Assembly: GCA_029051965.1 (NCBI GenBank)
Contig: JAIDJZ010000190.1
Span: 1-5,754, forward strand
Length of the DNA stretch: 5,754 nucleotides
Source: Paramuribaculum sp.
Lineage (GTDB): Bacteria > Bacteroidota > Bacteroidia > Bacteroidales > Muribaculaceae
Direction: 5' to 3'
Shown: piece after piece, positions 3,917 through 5,754 of the stretch
Layout of the letters: every line of letters begins with the position of its first letter
How positions within the stretch are numbered: the stretch's first letter is position 1
Notes under the pieces: model-generated
Seen by the model: only the letters and a program-made list of their open reading frames with translations
Databases searched by the model: none
Told to the model about the DNA's origin: nothing
Translations under genes and position numbers: made by a program

Positions 3917-5754
3917 TTATCGGGCCGGTCCCATTTCAAACACAATCTCGCCGCCTTTCATGATATCATCGTGGTCGATAAACATCTTGTCATAAGGCTT
4001 GCCATTGAGCGTGATCGAACGGATATACTTGTTTTCAGGCGAATTGTTTTTCGTCTTGACAACAAAACGTCCGCCAGGAACCGCGATTTCTGCATTGTCG
4101 AAAATCGGCGAGCCGAACCAGTAGCGGGCTCCGGCAGGCTCGACAGGATAGAATCCGAGCGACGAAAGAATATACCATGCCGACATCTGACCTGCATCCT
4201 CATTTCCGGCAAGACCGTCGGGAATAACAGTGTACATCTCGTCAAGCACCTGACGCACACGGTCAGCAGCCTTCTCAGGCTCGCCAAGCATCGTGTAGAA
4301 ATAGATGATGTGGTGCGACGGCTCGTTGCCGTGGACATACTGGCCGATAAGACCCGTGATGTCGGGAGAAGCATTGTCGCCGGTCAGCTCCGAGGAAGCC
4401 GTAAACAGCGAATCGAGATTCGCCACCGTTGCCTCACGCGAGCCGAACAGCTCGATCAGACCGTCCAGATCCTGCGGTGCAAGCCAGGTATACTGCCACG
4501 CATTGCCCTCGCAGTAGTCATCCTCGCGGTGTGTTGTCGCATTCGGATCGAAAGGCGTACGCCACGAACCGTCCGACATTTTGCCGCGGGCAAATTTTGT
4601 TGTCGGATCGAAATAATTGCGATACGAGTGGCTGCGTTCCGTAAAGACTCGTGCATTCAGAGTGTCGCCCATCGCCTCTGCCGCGCGGGCCACTGCTCCG
4701 TCGGCAATCGCATACTCAAGATCATACGCGATGCTTTCAAGCATCTTGTCCGAAGGAATGAATCCGTACTGCTGACGCAGCAGACCGCCGCGCGCCGTAT
4801 CGGCCGCTGTCTTCAGAATAGCCTTATAGGCCTTCTCGCGGTCAATGCCCTTCTGATTCTTGACAATCGCATCAGCCACGGGGATGATGCCGGGATTGCC
4901 GACCATACAGTCGGTCTCATTGCCCCAGAGATGCCAGACCGGCAGACGGCCCTGCTCATCGCAGATTGCCACCATATTGTTGATCATGTCTGCATTGCGC
5001 TCAGGGTGAAGAATGCTCATAAGCGGCATCTGCGCGCGATATGTGTCCCAGAGCGAATAGATCGTATAAGCCGTCATATCCGGATTGTGGTAGACCTTGT
5101 CGTCCGCGCCGCGATAGTGACCGTCTGCATCCGAAAACGTTGCCGGAACGATCATAGTGTGATAGAGAGCTGTGTAGAACTTCGTCAGAGCATCCTGATC
5201 ATCAGTCTCGACTTTGACTCTCGAAAGCTCCTTGTTCCACTCCTTCGAGGCGCTCGCTACAGTCGAATCGAAATCCCAGCCGGGCATTTCCGCTGCAAGG
5301 TTAGCCTCCGCGCCCTCGATTGAAACCGGAGAGATTGCCACCTTCACGAGAATCTGCTCGCCCTCTTTCGTCTTGCCGAAATTGACACGCGCATACATGT
5401 CATTCTTTCCTTTCAGCTCGAACGACTTGAAATTCTTCGAGAATTCCGCAACGAAGAAAACACGCTGGTTCTTGGCCCATCCCTCGGAATAACGGTAACC
5501 GACAACACGGTTCTTACCGACGGCCTTCATCATCGTGCCCGTCGACTTGTCCCAGCAGCCGCCGTTTTCAAGATCAATGACAATAGCCGCATCCTTGCCT
5601 TTCGGGAAAGTATAGCGGTGGACACCTACGCGGTTTGTAGCCGTCAGCTCCGCCAGAATCCCGTAGCGCGTCAGCGGAACGGAGAAATATCCCGGAGTGG
5701 CAACCTGCTTCTGACGGTCGGCATAGCTCCAAAGACCCGACTTCGGATCATCCT
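3917..5754 (-). CDS. GH92 family alpha-mannosidase, N-terminus beyond the right edge
   Basis: The frame is open to the right edge. The ATG at 5533 is internal, since family-like sequence (PGYFSVPLTRYGILAELTAT, LENGGCWDKS) runs upstream of it. Visible length is 611 residues, and full GH92 enzymes have roughly 720-780, so about 110-170 are missing, including any signal peptide. The N-terminal beta-sandwich part is followed by the (alpha/alpha)6 catalytic domain. Family blocks, numbered from the edge, are SLWDTYRAQMP (233-243), GNETDCMVGNPG (277-288), EGNAWQYTW (415-423, whose Glu matches the proposed catalytic acid), HGNEPSHH (474-481) and GNEDAGQMSAWY (516-527). The product ends in the usual GGEIVFEMGPAR. 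GH92 enzymes are calcium-dependent inverting exo-alpha-mannosidases. In gut Bacteroidales they usually act in the periplasm or at the cell surface on N-glycans or mannan. Linkage preference is unknown. No partner glycosidase or SusC/D gene lies in the window. Confidence 0.93.
   Translation of the reverse strand, partial: DDPKSGLWSYADRQKQVATPGYFSVPLTRYGILAELTATNRVGVHRYTFPKGKDAAIVIDLENGGCWDKSTGTMMKAVGKNRVVGYRYSEGWAKNQRVFFVAEFSKNFKSFELKGKNDMYARVNFGKTKEGEQILVKVAISPVSIEGAEANLAAEMPGWDFDSTVASASKEWNKELSRVKVETDDQDALTKFYTALYHTMIVPATFSDADGHYRGADDKVYHNPDMTAYTIYSLWDTYRAQMPLMSILHPERNADMINNMVAICDEQGRLPVWHLWGNETDCMVGNPGIIPVADAIVKNQKGIDREKAYKAILKTAADTARGGLLRQQYGFIPSDKMLESIAYDLEYAIADGAVARAAEAMGDTLNARVFTERSHSYRNYFDPTTKFARGKMSDGSWRTPFDPNATTHREDDYCEGNAWQYTWLAPQDLDGLIELFGSREATVANLDSLFTASSELTGDNASPDITGLIGQYVHGNEPSHHIIYFYTMLGEPEKAADRVRQVLDEMYTVIPDGLAGNEDAGQMSAWYILSSLGFYPVEPAGARYWFGSPIFDNAEIAVPGGRFVVKTKNNSPENKYIRSITLNGKPYDKMFIDHDDIMKGGEIVFEMGPAR

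Noticed and set aside
3971..5323. 450-codon open frame on the plus strand
   Set aside because: It lies wholly opposite the GH92 gene, whose product shows all family motifs. The antisense translation is rich in Arg, His and Ile without any recognisable domain, as expected from codon bias in a GC-moderate gene.
5531..5533. ATG at 5533 as the start of the GH92 gene
   Set aside because: The same frame continues without a stop to 5754 and encodes conserved GH92 sequence (PGYFSV, AELTAT, HRYTFP, GCWDKS), so this ATG is an internal methionine.
1..5754. Mobile elements, CRISPR arrays, tRNA or rRNA genes
   Set aside because: No transposase or integrase motif, no regularly spaced repeat array, no cloverleaf-like sequence and no rRNA-like conserved stretch was seen on either strand.

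Overview
The window looks like chromosomal DNA from a member of the Bacteroidota, most likely a gut Bacteroidales. The reasons are a GH92 alpha-mannosidase-like glycosidase, a PorT-like outer-membrane beta-barrel, a stand-alone LytTR regulator, TAnnTTTG-type promoter elements, and start codons mostly preceded by A/T-rich sequence rather than a Shine-Dalgarno. A Muribaculaceae-like source is a guess only.

Left part (1-557, minus strand): a stand-alone LytTR DNA-binding protein overlaps by ATGA the start of a membrane protein that runs off the left edge. This order resembles the two-gene LytTR regulatory systems, in which a membrane protein controls a LytTR factor. The divergent intergenic stretch (558-846) holds a promoter for each direction and several short repeats. 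Among them are three copies of GTTTAnnCCG, two of which are 22 bp apart, plus a C6-TG-C7 tract. It is the least ordinary part of the window.

Middle part (847-2843): a secreted beta-barrel gene on the plus strand converges on a YbdG/MscS-type mechanosensitive channel gene on the minus strand. A perfect 16-bp stem between them probably serves as a terminator for both.

Right part (2935-5754, minus strand): a ten-helix EamA/DMT transporter gene lies downstream of a GH92 gene whose N-terminus is beyond the right edge, with a GC-rich hairpin between them. The three minus-strand genes (GH92, EamA, mscS) are colinear, but the hairpin and the 91-bp gap before mscS leave a common operon unproven. Apart from the left regulatory locus, the genes belong to familiar families.
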